In this document: positions 5,471 to 12,215 of the stretch, piece by piece
Position numbering within the stretch: the first letter of the stretch is position 1
Layout of the letters: every line of letters starts with the position of its first letter
Virus record (IMG/VR): IMGVR_UViG_3300042112_000874
Coordinates: 1-38,721 of that record
From: a virus
Reading direction: 5' to 3' (one strand)
DNA length: 38,721 bases
Translations under genes and position numbers: made by a program
The notes under the pieces: model-generated
What the model saw: the letters and a program-made list of their open reading frames with translations, nothing else
Databases searched by the model: none
Told to the model about the DNA's origin: nothing

Positions 5471-5546
5471 TGGTGCCCCGAGCGGGATTCGAACCCGCAC
5501 TACAAGAATTTTAAGTTCCTTGACTCTGCCGTTGGTCTATCGGGGC
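5471..5546 (-). tRNA. tRNA-Leu(UAA) with a short variable loop
   Basis: Acceptor GCCCCGA/TCGGGGC, stem AGGAA/TTCTT with loop CTTAAAA (anticodon TAA), only about five bases of variable loop, encoded CCA. Leucine tRNAs of bacteria normally have a long variable arm; this one has a glutamine-like body. Confidence 0.88.
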
Positions 5547-5549
5547 AGG

Positions 5550-5633
5550 TGGTGCGCGAAGAGGGACTTGAACCCTCACACCTTTCGGCACGGGTTCCTA
5601 AGACCCGCGTGTCTGCCATTCCACCATTCGCGC
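5550..5633 (-). tRNA. tRNA-Leu(UAG)
   Basis: Acceptor GCGCGAA/TTCGCGC, loop CTTAGGA, long variable arm (GCCGAAAGGT), encoded CCA; a normal class II leucine tRNA. Confidence 0.95.
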
Positions 5634-5639
5634 GCTGTG

Positions 5640-5716
5640 TGGTCGGGGATGCCGGATTCGAACCGACGACCTCCTGCGCCCAAGGCAGGCGCTCTACCAG
5701 GCTGAGCTAATCCCCG
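5640..5716 (-). tRNA. tRNA-Pro(UGG)
   Basis: Acceptor CGGGGAT/ATCCCCG, anticodon stem CCTGC/GCAGG with loop CTTGGGC, encoded CCA. Confidence 0.95.
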
Positions 5717-5720
5717 AAAT

Positions 5721-5795
5721 TGGTTGTCGAGATCGGGATTGAACCAATGACCCTCGCCTTGTAAGGGCGGTGCTCTTCCACTGAGCTACTCGACA
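5721..5795 (-). tRNA. tRNA-Val(UAC)
   Basis: Acceptor TGTCGAG/CTCGACA, loop CTTACAA, encoded CCA; the outermost anticodon-stem pair is mismatched. Confidence 0.93.
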
Positions 5796-5800
5796 CTGCT

Positions 5801-5877
5801 TGGTAGGTCCGGGCCGACTTGAACGGCCGACCTCTGCCTTATCAGGGCAGCGCTCTAACCAGCTGAGCTACGAACCT
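5801..5877 (-). tRNA. tRNA-Ile(GAU)
   Basis: Acceptor AGGTTCG/CGGACCT, anticodon stem CTGCC/GGCAG with loop CTGATAA, encoded CCA. Confidence 0.95.
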
Positions 5878-5881
5878 TCAG

Positions 5882-5957
5882 TGGTGGAGGCGAGGGGGTT
5901 CGAACCCCTGACCCCCGGCTTGCAAAGCCGGTGCTCTCCCAACTGAGCTACGCCCCC
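5882..5957 (-). tRNA. tRNA-Ala(UGC)
   Basis: Acceptor GGGGGCG/CGCCTCC with the G3-U70 alanine identity pair, stem CCGGC/GCCGG with loop TTTGCAA, encoded CCA. First gene of the seven-tRNA operon; no clear promoter was found in 5958-6016. Confidence 0.95.
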
Positions 5958-6016
5958 AAAGGATAGTCTACTGTATCTGACATCAGGACTTTGTTCACCA
6001 AATGGGTGAAACGGGA

Positions 6017-6424
6017 CTACTTCCCTGCCGGCTTCACTCTCAGGATCTGGTCCTCGGTCCTATAGCCGACGGGTCCTGAAGGGAAGAAGCGACGCTGCAT
6101 TGCGTCCCAAGGGAAAGTCCTTTCGTTGCCACTGTCACCCTTGAATTTCAGGTAGCTCTGGTAAGCCTCGCCGCTGAGACCCTCGCCGCCTGCTCCGAAG
6201 AACTTCGTCATGAGACCGAGACCAGACTTTGCGTCCTCACCGGCCTTTGAGACGAGCCAGTCAACAAAGGTCCAGGTTCCTTCCATCCCATTGATCTCGT
6301 ACTTTGCACCCTTCTTCAGGACTTTTGCGAAATTCTTCGCATCAAGCTCGACAAATCCCTCCGCCGCCTCACGAAGCAGCTCTTCACGGATGACCTGACG
6401 TAGACGTGACTCGGTGATTCTCAT
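6017..6424 (-). CDS. Tagged protein: shared N-terminal peptide plus unknown domain
   Basis: One hundred thirty-five residues beginning MRITESRLRQVIREELLRE, followed by a body with GTWTFVDWLVSKAGEDA, a Gly-rich helix (MTKFFGAGGEGLSGEAYQSYLKF) and a basic tail. No known family. The N-terminal 19 residues match the window-wide tag, the body matches none of the other tagged proteins. Followed 45 bases downstream by the seven-tRNA operon, with a 6-bp stem (TTCACC/GGTGAA) in between that could help termination. Confidence 0.82.
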   Translation of the reverse strand: MRITESRLRQVIREELLREAAEGFVELDAKNFAKVLKKGAKYEINGMEGTWTFVDWLVSKAGEDAKSGLGLMTKFFGAGGEGLSGEAYQSYLKFKGDSGNERTFPWDAMQRRFFPSGPVGYRTEDQILRVKPAGK

Positions 6425-6477
6425 TGCGGTTACTCCATTCTGCTCATTATCTATTCAATGAGCAGCAGGCTTTATGA

Positions 6478-6678
6478 CTATCCTGTCACGTCCTCGACCT
6501 CTCCGTCAAAGGAGAGGCAGAGCTCAGGTTCATGAGGGTGCTCCGTTGACCAGTCCATCGAGCAAGCCCTGGAGAAGTGCTCCACCAGCGTGGGATGATT
6601 GCGCTCGCACCACTGGCGGAGCGCCTCGTGAACCTCGTCCCTGCTGAAATAGAGGTTCACCATCTTCATCTGCCTCAT
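6478..6678 (-). CDS. Unknown 66-residue protein
   Basis: The ATG at 6678 overlaps the stop of the tiny membrane peptide (ATGA), giving translational coupling. The peptide starts MRQMKMVNLYFSRDEVHEALRQWCERNHP and ends with acidic residues. Two internal Met residues (4 and 6) could also serve as starts. Not recognised; soluble, mixed alpha/beta in appearance. Confidence 0.65.
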   Translation of the reverse strand: MRQMKMVNLYFSRDEVHEALRQWCERNHPTLVEHFSRACSMDWSTEHPHEPELCLSFDGEVEDVTG

Positions 6679-6776
6679 CCGCCCGCCGACATCACGAGGA
6701 TCGGCATCGAGAAGAGGACGATGATACCGATGACGACTGCCGCAAACTCAATCTTACTCTTTGTCTCGAAACTCAT
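6675..6776 (-). CDS. 33-residue single-span membrane peptide
   Basis: ATG at 6776 to TGA at 6675. Residues 1-10 are polar (MSFETKSKIE), residues 11-29 form one hydrophobic helix (FAAVVIGIIVLFSMPILVM). Its ATG follows the end of the 6779 gene by two bases and its stop overlaps the next start, so it fits the tight operon. Could be a small holin-like or inner-membrane modulator; no family can be assigned. Confidence 0.55.
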   Translation of the reverse strand: MSFETKSKIEFAAVVIGIIVLFSMPILVMSAGG

Positions 6777-6778
6777 GC

Positions 6779-7096
6779 TTACTCCTTGATCCGAAGGACC
6801 TTGTAGGGATAACCGTGGTAGTTGGTCTGGTCACTGTCCGCCATCTCGAGGAGGCCCTCCTTGAAGAGCTTTCGAATCTGGCGGTGGACATTGGTGAAGC
6901 CGTCTCCCTCCATGAGGTAGATTCCGGATCGGAACCACAGTCCCGATGAGGACCAGTATCCGATGCTGCCGAATCCAATGGCCTCCTCAAAGCTTGCCAT
7001 CCGCATTGTCCCAGGACAGATGTAACCGTTGGAACGGGATGCGACGAGGAACTTCGATTCCTTGAACTTGTTGAGCAGTGCCTGCGAGTCTTTCAT
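6779..7096 (-). CDS. Unknown protein with winged-helix-like C-terminus
   Basis: One hundred five residues from ATG at 7096 preceded by GGAGACAAA; the upstream extension to 7138 lacks a ribosome site. The C-terminal half reads VHRQIRKLFKEGLLEMADSDQ then YPYKVLRI, the usual recognition-helix plus wing pattern of a small winged-helix domain, suggesting DNA binding. The N-terminal half (GYICPGTMRMASFEEAIGFG) is unrecognised. Lies 16 bases after the nucleotidyltransferase gene. Confidence 0.6.
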   Translation of the reverse strand: MKDSQALLNKFKESKFLVASRSNGYICPGTMRMASFEEAIGFGSIGYWSSSGLWFRSGIYLMEGDGFTNVHRQIRKLFKEGLLEMADSDQTNYHGYPYKVLRIKE

Positions 7097-7112
7097 TTTG
7101 TCTCCTTTGTGT

Positions 7113-7994
7113 CTACTTTGCTGCCTGTCCAATCTCATGGAGGGCCCAGTCGACCTGGGTTCGTTCCTGACTCAAGGGACTCGCTCCCATCTGGTAGTTG
7201 TCCTTCTTGTCGCTGATGAACTCCGTCCACTTTCCGAGGAACATGATGAGGTCGGACTTCCCAATGTGTCCACCACTGACGAGTCGCTTCACGGCTGACT
7301 GGACACCGTTGAGGTGACGCTCTGTGAATCCCGGAAAGTTGTCGCCCGCAGCCTTCGCAAGCCACTCCACGAGGAGCGGATATGAGGACTCCTCGATGCC
7401 GTCATAACCTCGGTACTTCATGTACTTTAGGATGCGGGATCCGAGGAAGGGAGAGTGTGTCTGGTTGATGCGGAGCTTTCGGCTGGCCTCCAGCTCATAC
7501 CAGTCCTTTGGGTGGATGAGGACATCGCCCACCAGGGCAACCTGACAATTGACCATGTCGAAACGGGAGATGCACTCCTCGGGAGTCCTGCTGACGAGGT
7601 CGGGCCTGTCGATGAGCTGGACTTTGAAGTTGATGTCCCGCTTCTCAGGGATGACCGCGGATGTCATCGAGACCCAGTCCATGGTCTCCTGTGCAAAACC
7701 CGCCATGGAACGACGGTCATTGAAGGAGCTCGTCGTCCTCTTGGCGCCCTCTTCCGAGGTGAAGAAGACATCGACGTCACCTGCGTGTGCGTAACCGCCC
7801 TTCCTGTCGGACTGACTGAAATACTCACGGAGAGAGTCACCACGGAGGAGCGCTCGCGCAAATCCGCCTGCAACAAAACCACCGTTGAAGAGTGAATTTC
7901 GCATGCGGGAGGAACCCCCGAGGATGGCTCTCATGATCTCCATGTTCTCACCCTTGACAACATCGAGGACATGGGTCTCTGTGAACTGGGCCAT
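7113..7994 (-). CDS. Polymerase-beta superfamily nucleotidyltransferase
   Basis: Two hundred ninety-three residues from ATG at 7994 (AAGGTG upstream); a longer frame would run into the tRNA-Lys gene. Residues 38-52 contain NGGFVAGGFARALLRG and residues 72-78 GDVDVFF, the Gly-rich start and paired Asp (D73, D75) of a nucleotidyltransferase palm. Later INFKVQLID supplies a plausible third acidic residue. FDMVNCQVALVG and the ILKYMKYRGYDG helix fit phage nucleotidyltransferases of unknown substrate. The gene directly follows the Ile-Arg-Lys tRNA operon, so a role in tRNA end repair is attractive but unproven. Confidence 0.72.
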   Translation of the reverse strand: MAQFTETHVLDVVKGENMEIMRAILGGSSRMRNSLFNGGFVAGGFARALLRGDSLREYFSQSDRKGGYAHAGDVDVFFTSEEGAKRTTSSFNDRRSMAGFAQETMDWVSMTSAVIPEKRDINFKVQLIDRPDLVSRTPEECISRFDMVNCQVALVGDVLIHPKDWYELEASRKLRINQTHSPFLGSRILKYMKYRGYDGIEESSYPLLVEWLAKAAGDNFPGFTERHLNGVQSAVKRLVSGGHIGKSDLIMFLGKWTEFISDKKDNYQMGASPLSQERTQVDWALHEIGQAAK

Positions 7995-8023
7995 TGTGCA
8001 CCTTGTGAAGGGTGGATCTGAGA

Positions 8024-8099
8024 TGGTGGAACGGGTGGGGGACGATCCCACGACCTAATGATTAAGAGTCATTTGCTCTACCAACTGAGCTACCGTTCC
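8024..8099 (-). tRNA. tRNA-Lys(CUU) with inverted T-loop pair
   Basis: Acceptor GGAACGG/CCGTTCC, loop CTCTTAA, encoded CCA. The T loop reads ATCGTCC rather than TTCGAAT: T54 and A58 are exchanged (A54, T58), which keeps complementarity at this conserved pair. Confidence 0.9.
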
Positions 8100-8105
8100 A
8101 AGAAA

Positions 8106-8182
8106 TGGCCTCACCAGATGGATTCGAACCATCGACCCGCAGCTTAGAAGGCTGCTGCTCTATCCAGCTGAGCTATGGTGAG
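8106..8182 (-). tRNA. tRNA-Arg(UCU)
   Basis: Acceptor CTCACCA/TGGTGAG, stem GCAGC/GCTGC with loop CTTCTAA, discriminator G, encoded CCA. Confidence 0.95.
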
Positions 8183-8188
8183 AAGAAA

Positions 8189-8264
8189 TGGTAGGCGGGG
8201 TGGGGATTGAACCCACGACCGGTCGGATATAAGCCGACTGCTCTGACCGCTGAGCTACCCGCCT
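8189..8264 (-). tRNA. tRNA-Ile(UAU)
   Basis: Acceptor AGGCGGG/CCCGCCT, stem GTCGG/CCGAC with loop CTTATAT (anticodon TAT), encoded CCA. A UAU-anticodon isoleucine tRNA reads AUA directly, avoiding the lysidine-modified CAU tRNA that most bacteria use. Confidence 0.93.
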
Positions 8265-8326
8265 GTAAGGGACAGAGATCTTATTGAGCAGATTTAGTGG
8301 CATCCACGACCGGACCAGCATGATAG

Positions 8327-8354
8327 ACTATAAACAGGAAGGAGGAGTGTTCAA
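8327..8354 (-). promoter_or_regulatory. Sigma-70-type promoter of the Ile-Arg-Lys tRNA operon
   Basis: -35 TTGAAC (8349-8354, overlapping the thioredoxin stop codon) and -10 TATAGT (8327-8332), 16-base spacer. A leader of about 55 bases precedes the first tRNA. Confidence 0.55.
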
Positions 8355-8662
8355 AGGCTCCGCAACTTCTCAACCAATCCCCTCACTCCAGCTTCGTTGG
8401 CACCGACCAGCGTGTCGACCACCTTGCCGTTGTGGAATCCGATGACAGTTGGGACTGCCTGCACCTTCATCTTCTGGGAGAAGAGCTCACCGCCCTCGAT
8501 ATCCACGTAGGCGAAGACAATGTCCGGGGTCTCGAAGGAGATCTTCTCGGTCTTCGGCTTCAGCAGCTTGCAGGGCATGCACCAGGCGGCCCCGAACTGG
8601 ACGATCACGTGGGTGTTGCCGTCGACAAAGTCTTGGATATTTTCATCGTTGCGGTTGATCAT
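8351..8662 (-). CDS. Thioredoxin
   Basis: One hundred three residues with the active site WCMPC (residues 27-31), the preceding strand HVIVQFGAA, the following AYVDIE strand and the cis-proline AVPTVIGF. This is a full-length single-domain thioredoxin; CMPC replaces the common CGPC, which shifts redox potential in related proteins. It would reduce disulfides in the cytoplasm, for example to feed a ribonucleotide reductase or act as a polymerase factor. The start overlaps the stop of the membrane protein gene (8659) by four bases. Phage thioredoxin or glutaredoxin genes are common. Confidence 0.92.
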   Translation of the reverse strand: MINRNDENIQDFVDGNTHVIVQFGAAWCMPCKLLKPKTEKISFETPDIVFAYVDIEGGELFSQKMKVQAVPTVIGFHNGKVVDTLVGANEAGVRGLVEKLRSL

Positions 8663-8940
8663 CTCTTCTCCCTGTAAGGCACCACAGATGCCATGAACTT
8701 CTCTGAGTCTATTCTCACATGCATCCGGACTGATAAGGTGCTTCCCTCTTCAGTCCGAATTACCGTGATCTCATTCGTGAATGGGTGGTGCTCGATCACT
8801 TCAGCGACATAGCGCTTCATGTATGTGCCGTAGGTCCACTTTGTTCCGATTGCAGGGAACTTTGCGGACCGCTGACGAGCAAACCACGCAATGTGGGCTG
8901 TGACAGCAATGATGATGGAAAGACCGAACAGAGTTGCCAT
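8659..8940 (-). CDS. Small membrane-anchored protein
   Basis: Ninety-three residues; residues 1-20 form a membrane helix (MATLFGLSIIIAVTAHIAWFA) followed by basic RQR, then a beta-rich cytoplasmic domain (TKWTYGTYMKRYVAEVIEHHP, EITVIRTEEGSTLSVRMHVRID). Translationally coupled to thioredoxin. No family recognised. Confidence 0.65.
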   Translation of the reverse strand: MATLFGLSIIIAVTAHIAWFARQRSAKFPAIGTKWTYGTYMKRYVAEVIEHHPFTNEITVIRTEEGSTLSVRMHVRIDSEKFMASVVPYREKR

Positions 8941-8951
8941 GTAAGTAATTA

Positions 8952-9028
8952 TGGCTCCCGCTGGTGGACTTGAACCACCGACCCACGGATTAACAGTCCG
9001 TTGCTCTAACCAACTGAGCTAAGCGGGA
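8952..9028 (-). tRNA. tRNA-Asn(GUU)
   Basis: Acceptor TCCCGCT/AGCGGGA, discriminator G, stem ACGGA/TCCGT with loop CTGTTAA, encoded CCA. Confidence 0.95.
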
Positions 9029-9034
9029 ACAAAA

Positions 9035-9109
9035 TGGAGCGGAAGACGGGATTCGAACCCGCGACCAACAGCTTGGAAGGCTGTGACTCTACCCCTGAGT
9101 TACTTCCGC
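9035..9109 (-). tRNA. tRNA-Gly(UCC)
   Basis: Acceptor GCGGAAG/CTTCCGC, discriminator U, stem ACAGC/GCTGT with loop CTTCCAA, encoded CCA. Confidence 0.95.
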
Positions 9110-9113
9110 AAGG

Positions 9114-9190
9114 TGGCGTCCTCGGCGCGGTTCGAACGCGCGACCCCCAGTTTAGGAAACTGGTGCTCTATCCTGCTGAGCTACGAGGAC
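9114..9190 (-). tRNA. tRNA-Arg(CCU)
   Basis: Acceptor GTCCTCG/CGAGGAC, discriminator G, stem CCAGT/ACTGG with loop TTCCTAA, encoded CCA. First tRNA of the Arg-Gly-Asn operon that continues into the membrane protein and thioredoxin. Confidence 0.95.
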
Positions 9191-9197
9191 TCAATTT

Positions 9198-9216
9198 GTT
9201 GGTTTGTCTAACCAAC
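9198..9216 (-). promoter_or_regulatory. Leader hairpin before the Arg-Gly-Asn tRNA operon
   Basis: GTTGGTT-AGACA-AACCAAC on the minus strand, perfect 7-bp stem, seven bases before the first tRNA and just after the promoter. Confidence 0.5.
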
Positions 9217-9222
9217 GTTCGT

Positions 9223-9252
9223 ATTATAATCCACTCAGCGTAGATTGGACAA
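9223..9252 (-). promoter_or_regulatory. Sigma-70-type promoter of the Arg-Gly-Asn tRNA operon
   Basis: Perfect -10 TATAAT (9223-9228) and -35 TTGTCC (9247-9252) with an 18-base spacer. Confidence 0.7.
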
Positions 9253-9256
9253 CCTT

Positions 9257-9478
9257 CTACTCAAAATCTTTGAGGGGGCCGCTCTCAATCCACACCACTG
9301 CGTTCCCTTCCTTCCTCTCCCAGAGGAAGGCAGAATAGGTGTCCCCACCGATCCAGTGCAGCTCATGGAGCTGGGTCCCACGTGGGATGATAAGTCCAGC
9401 AGAATCGAGGTCAGGGTACTGGATCCCGTAGTGCCCGATTTTTGAAACTCGGGCAGGGATGGGCTTGTTAGTGGTCAT
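9257..9478 (-). CDS. Unknown 73-residue protein
   Basis: ATG at 9478 with GGAGG about eleven bases upstream. Beta-rich sequence (LIIPRGTQLHELHWIGGDTYSAFLWERKEGNAVVWIESGPL). No family recognised. Stop lies just before the tRNA promoter. Confidence 0.6.
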   Translation of the reverse strand: MTTNKPIPARVSKIGHYGIQYPDLDSAGLIIPRGTQLHELHWIGGDTYSAFLWERKEGNAVVWIESGPLKDFE

Positions 9479-9511
9479 CTTGTGTTCCTCCGGACATAAT
9501 CTATACTCTGG

Positions 9512-9781
9512 TCAAGTTTGATTAAGCTTCTTCTCAATCAAGTGCTCGTCAGCGAACCACCAGTTCCCACCGCCCACGTATACGAGCCACATGGTGAAAT
9601 GTCCGCCCGTGTCCTTCTCTGGCCCGTCAATCACGAGACCCACCTCACTTTGGTGTGGGAAGTATCCTCGACCCGGCATGATCCTGTCGGTGAGGTCCCT
9701 CGACATGAGGCCCTCCGCGAAGACGAGATCTACAGAGGTCTCCACGTGACAGAAGGTGACGAGGACACCGGGCTCGATCAT
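9512..9781 (-). CDS. Unknown 89-residue protein
   Basis: The ATG at 9781 overlaps the preceding stop (ATGA). Beta-rich with GYFPHQSEVGLVID and HFTMWLVYVGGGNWWFADEHLI; resembles the many small SH3-like or barrel-like proteins of this genome that read GDLV or VGLV, but no family can be named. Confidence 0.65.
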   Translation of the reverse strand: MIEPGVLVTFCHVETSVDLVFAEGLMSRDLTDRIMPGRGYFPHQSEVGLVIDGPEKDTGGHFTMWLVYVGGGNWWFADEHLIEKKLNQT

Positions 9782-10317
9782 TCCCAGTAGACCTTGACAC
9801 CGCGCTTGTAGTGGCGGAGATTCTCCCTGGCAGCGTCATTCGAGAAGTGTCCGTCACGGTAGGTCGCGTAATTGTTGGGCAGGAGCGCGAACTGTCCGCT
9901 CTCGAGAGCGATGAGGTTGAGGGGCTTGTGTTCCTCAGGGTACCGGCTGTAACCATCTGACCAGTCGACCATGATCCCGGTGTGCCGGCCCTTCGCTTTG
10001 AAAGGAGTGTGGACATCGCACGAGAGCCCCTCAAGGTACTTCACATAGAACGTGTCAGTCTCCTCCCCCATTGCCGTCCAAGGCATGAGGTGCTCTCTTG
10101 GGACGCTGAAGTCAGTTGTCGTCGATATCGCATGGAAAGGGAGCCCGCTCCAGTGCGCGCCGGACTCGAGGAAGACATGACACATGAGCGTCTGGTACTC
10201 CCTAGAGTAGACGGCGTGCCATATCGCTGGGGTGACGCCCTTCGGCATGTTGGGACCGAGGAACTCGTTGTTGACATTCACGTAGAGGTGAAAGGGGAGA
10301 TTTGCATGCCTGCTCAC
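9778..10317 (-). CDS. Unknown 179-residue protein
   Basis: I place the start at GTG 10317, which overlaps the preceding TGA (GTGA) and has GAGGAG nine bases upstream; the longer ATG frame from 10392 would overlap the upstream gene by 79 bases. The protein (VSRHANLPFHLYVNVNNEF...) is rich in aromatic residues and His, with REYQTLMCHVFLESGAHWSGLPFHA and a C-terminal basic stretch. It is reminiscent of small enzymes but no catalytic motif is recognised. Confidence 0.65.
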   Translation of the reverse strand: MSRHANLPFHLYVNVNNEFLGPNMPKGVTPAIWHAVYSREYQTLMCHVFLESGAHWSGLPFHAISTTTDFSVPREHLMPWTAMGEETDTFYVKYLEGLSCDVHTPFKAKGRHTGIMVDWSDGYSRYPEEHKPLNLIALESGQFALLPNNYATYRDGHFSNDAARENLRHYKRGVKVYWE

Positions 10318-10733
10318 TTTCTCTTCTCCTCGCATCCACTGCACAGAGTCTTCACCCAGCTTCCCTTGACGGGTTTCCCAGGATTCCCACACCTCTCACA
10401 AGTCCGCATTGACATCGACTCTGCCATCGCGAGGATTCCATTCACGTACTCGCTGTGGTTGTCGATGTAGAAGCGGAGACCGCCGAACTTCTCCTTCACC
10501 TGCGCGGCCTTCACCTGCACTGTCTCCTCAAACTCCTCTGGGGTGAGATGTCGCTTCCCGAGGTGGTGTTCCATGTGACTCATGATGTTGACACACGCGG
10601 CGTCAATGATGTCATACCACCCGTCACCGACATCGATACCGTAAGACACGACCTTCCGCTCGCCCGTCTCGTCCTTCCTCGTGAAGATCTCGGGGTACTT
10701 GTCGATGAGCTTCTTCTCAAGCTCAGGGGACAT
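10314..10733 (-). CDS. Protein with C-terminal zinc ribbon
   Basis: One hundred thirty-nine residues. The middle contains VKEKFGGLRFYIDN and the C-terminus a four-cysteine zinc ribbon, CERCGNPGKP then TLCSGCEEK (residues about 111-137). This arrangement (KEKFGGLRFY followed by CxxCG-PG and C-xC) is seen in uncharacterised phage and bacterial proteins. It may bind nucleic acid. The start lies 11 bases inside the upstream gene; the downstream gene is coupled by GTGA. Confidence 0.72.
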   Translation of the reverse strand: MSPELEKKLIDKYPEIFTRKDETGERKVVSYGIDVGDGWYDIIDAACVNIMSHMEHHLGKRHLTPEEFEETVQVKAAQVKEKFGGLRFYIDNHSEYVNGILAMAESMSMRTCERCGNPGKPVKGSWVKTLCSGCEEKRK

Positions 10734-11067
10734 CGCTCCCTCCTTTCTTAGATACCTCGTCCACGAAACCGGGATAGAACCCGGTGCCCTCTTTCAGGTG
10801 TCTGACGAGGTTCTGTGGACCGTAGCCCTCGTCATCGCAGTGGGACTCCCAGTGCTCGACAATCTCCTGGTGGGCTGCAAGCATCACGGTCCGGAGACGA
10901 AGGTTCTCCTGTGCAAGACGGGTGACCTCATTCTGCAGAGCCAGAACTTTGCTGGGCTCGCTCACCCACTGAGCAAACTGTCGAATGACTCCCTTTTCAG
11001 ACTCGAGAAGCTTGCGTATGTCTTCCTCGTCAATGTGATGCAACCACTTGGGAAGTACGTCACTCAT
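10723..11067 (-). CDS. Coiled-coil protein of unknown function
   Basis: One hundred fourteen residues. Residues 30-75 have a heptad-like pattern (ALQNEVTRLAQENLRLRTVMLAAHQEIVEHW) predicting a coiled coil, followed by a C-terminal segment containing PQNLVRHLKEGTGFYPGF. No family recognised. Overlaps its neighbours by 8 and 11 bases. Confidence 0.65.
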   Translation of the reverse strand: MSDVLPKWLHHIDEEDIRKLLESEKGVIRQFAQWVSEPSKVLALQNEVTRLAQENLRLRTVMLAAHQEIVEHWESHCDDEGYGPQNLVRHLKEGTGFYPGFVDEVSKKGGSDVP

Positions 11068-11395
11068 TCTTTTCTCCCTTCTTCAGCCTGAGGTTCTCTA
11101 ACCACCCATTGAAAGCTTCGGGATCCCAGTTGTCCTTCTTGTGATCGGATGACGGGTCCTGCCCCCACTGCGACTCAACCCAGCCTTCAACAATCTTGCG
11201 CCAAAGAGTCACATCAACCCTCAGCAGGAGGGTCGGCTTTCGACCTTCACCCTCGCGCCAGTCTACCCTTTCAGTGTCGAGAGACGCCGCCCAACCCTCA
11301 CCTTCGAGCTGGAGGTAGACGTTGTCGTTCTCGAAGCATTCCTGGTAGAGATGAAAGTCTTTCTGGTCATACGCGATAGTGCACCGTGTACTCAT
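11060..11395 (-). CDS. Unknown 111-residue protein
   Basis: Start taken at ATG 11395 (MSTRCTIAYD, with GGAG upstream) rather than 33 bases further up. The opening MSTRCTIAYDQKDFHLYQECF is the N-terminus of a family of small phage and plasmid proteins of unknown function. Trp-rich C-terminal half. First gene of the leftward operon; a divergent promoter region lies upstream. Confidence 0.7.
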   Translation of the reverse strand: MSTRCTIAYDQKDFHLYQECFENDNVYLQLEGEGWAASLDTERVDWREGEGRKPTLLLRVDVTLWRKIVEGWVESQWGQDPSSDHKKDNWDPEAFNGWLENLRLKKGEKNE

Positions 11396-11413
11396 TACCA
11401 CTCCGTCAAATTG

Positions 11414-11442
11414 ATTGTTATTCGACACACGCAGTTGTTCAA
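11414..11442 (-). promoter_or_regulatory. Candidate leftward promoter in the divergent region
   Basis: TTGAAC (11437-11442) and AACAAT (11414-11419) with a 17-base spacer, pointing to the 11395 gene. A weak opposite promoter (TTGTTA then TTCAAT, 17-base spacer) overlaps it and would serve the rightward operon at 11469, so the two directions may compete. Confidence 0.4.
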
Positions 11443-11468
11443 TACTCTGCGAAAGGATACATTAACGC

Positions 11469-12203
11469 ATGAGAATCGGAATCTTCGGGGGCGGATTCAA
11501 GCCCTTCACATCAGGTCATTTCTCGAAGCTTGCTCTCGCGTCTGCAGAGAACGATGAGGTCCTCCTCTTCTACGGCATTGCCGAGAGGAAGAAGGGCTCC
11601 GACTATCTCTACACGAAGGAGATGGCAGAACAGGTCTTCGAAATCGCAAAGGGCGCAATTGAGAGAGAGATGCCCAATGTCAACGTCATCAAGGCGAAAC
11701 CGACTCCCATTGTGATGGCTTTCGAGGCGATCCAAGCGTTTGCAGGCGTCCTCGACTCGCCGAAATTCTTTCGTTACTCCGACTACGGAATCAATGTCGG
11801 TGACGTAGACGAAGTAACTCTTTACGGAGACCAGGACACTGTCAATGAGTACATGATCTATGCAGAAGATCCTGTAAAGGGACCGAGGTACTACGGCACG
11901 ACTCTTCAGGATGGAACCCTTCACTTTGACACAGGAATGGTCGAGGGAGACGACTCTCGGATCATCAACGCCGTGATGAGGTTCCACCCGGGCGGTGACG
12001 CCGGTGAGATCCGCGCGAGGAACCTCGTGAGGGGGTCTGAGGTGAGGGCGTCCATCGCTTCCAGGAACCCCGAGACAATCACTCGCTTCCTCCCTCCCAT
12101 CTACACTCCCGATGAGAAAGCGGCAGTCATCGACATCCTCTACCGGGGACTGTCGGAAAACACGCTTCGACGCGCCATCCGCGCAATGATTATGGTCGGA
12201 TAG
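11469..12203 (+). CDS. Cytidylyltransferase-like nucleotidyltransferase
   Basis: Two hundred forty-four residues, first gene of the rightward operon, with AAAGGA upstream of the ATG. Residues 4-17 read GIFGGGFKPFTSGH, the nucleotide-binding (T/H)xGH motif of the HUP-type nucleotidyltransferase superfamily (NMN/FAD adenylyltransferases, cytidylyltransferases). A later LVRGSEVRASIAS matches the second nucleotide-binding motif (S-x-x-x-R). Catalysis would be transfer of a nucleotide from NTP to a phosphorylated acceptor; related phage proteins are linked with NAD or tRNA metabolism but the substrate cannot be read from sequence. Followed after 12 bases by a tagged gene. Confidence 0.8.
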   Translation: MRIGIFGGGFKPFTSGHFSKLALASAENDEVLLFYGIAERKKGSDYLYTKEMAEQVFEIAKGAIEREMPNVNVIKAKPTPIVMAFEAIQAFAGVLDSPKFFRYSDYGINVGDVDEVTLYGDQDTVNEYMIYAEDPVKGPRYYGTTLQDGTLHFDTGMVEGDDSRIINAVMRFHPGGDAGEIRARNLVRGSEVRASIASRNPETITRFLPPIYTPDEKAAVIDILYRGLSENTLRRAIRAMIMVG

Positions 12204-12215
12204 CAGGAGAACCAG

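Noticed and set aside
5958-6016. Promoter for the seven-tRNA operon
   Set aside because: Only poor matches (GTGAAC and TACAGT at about 17 bases); not reported as a feature.
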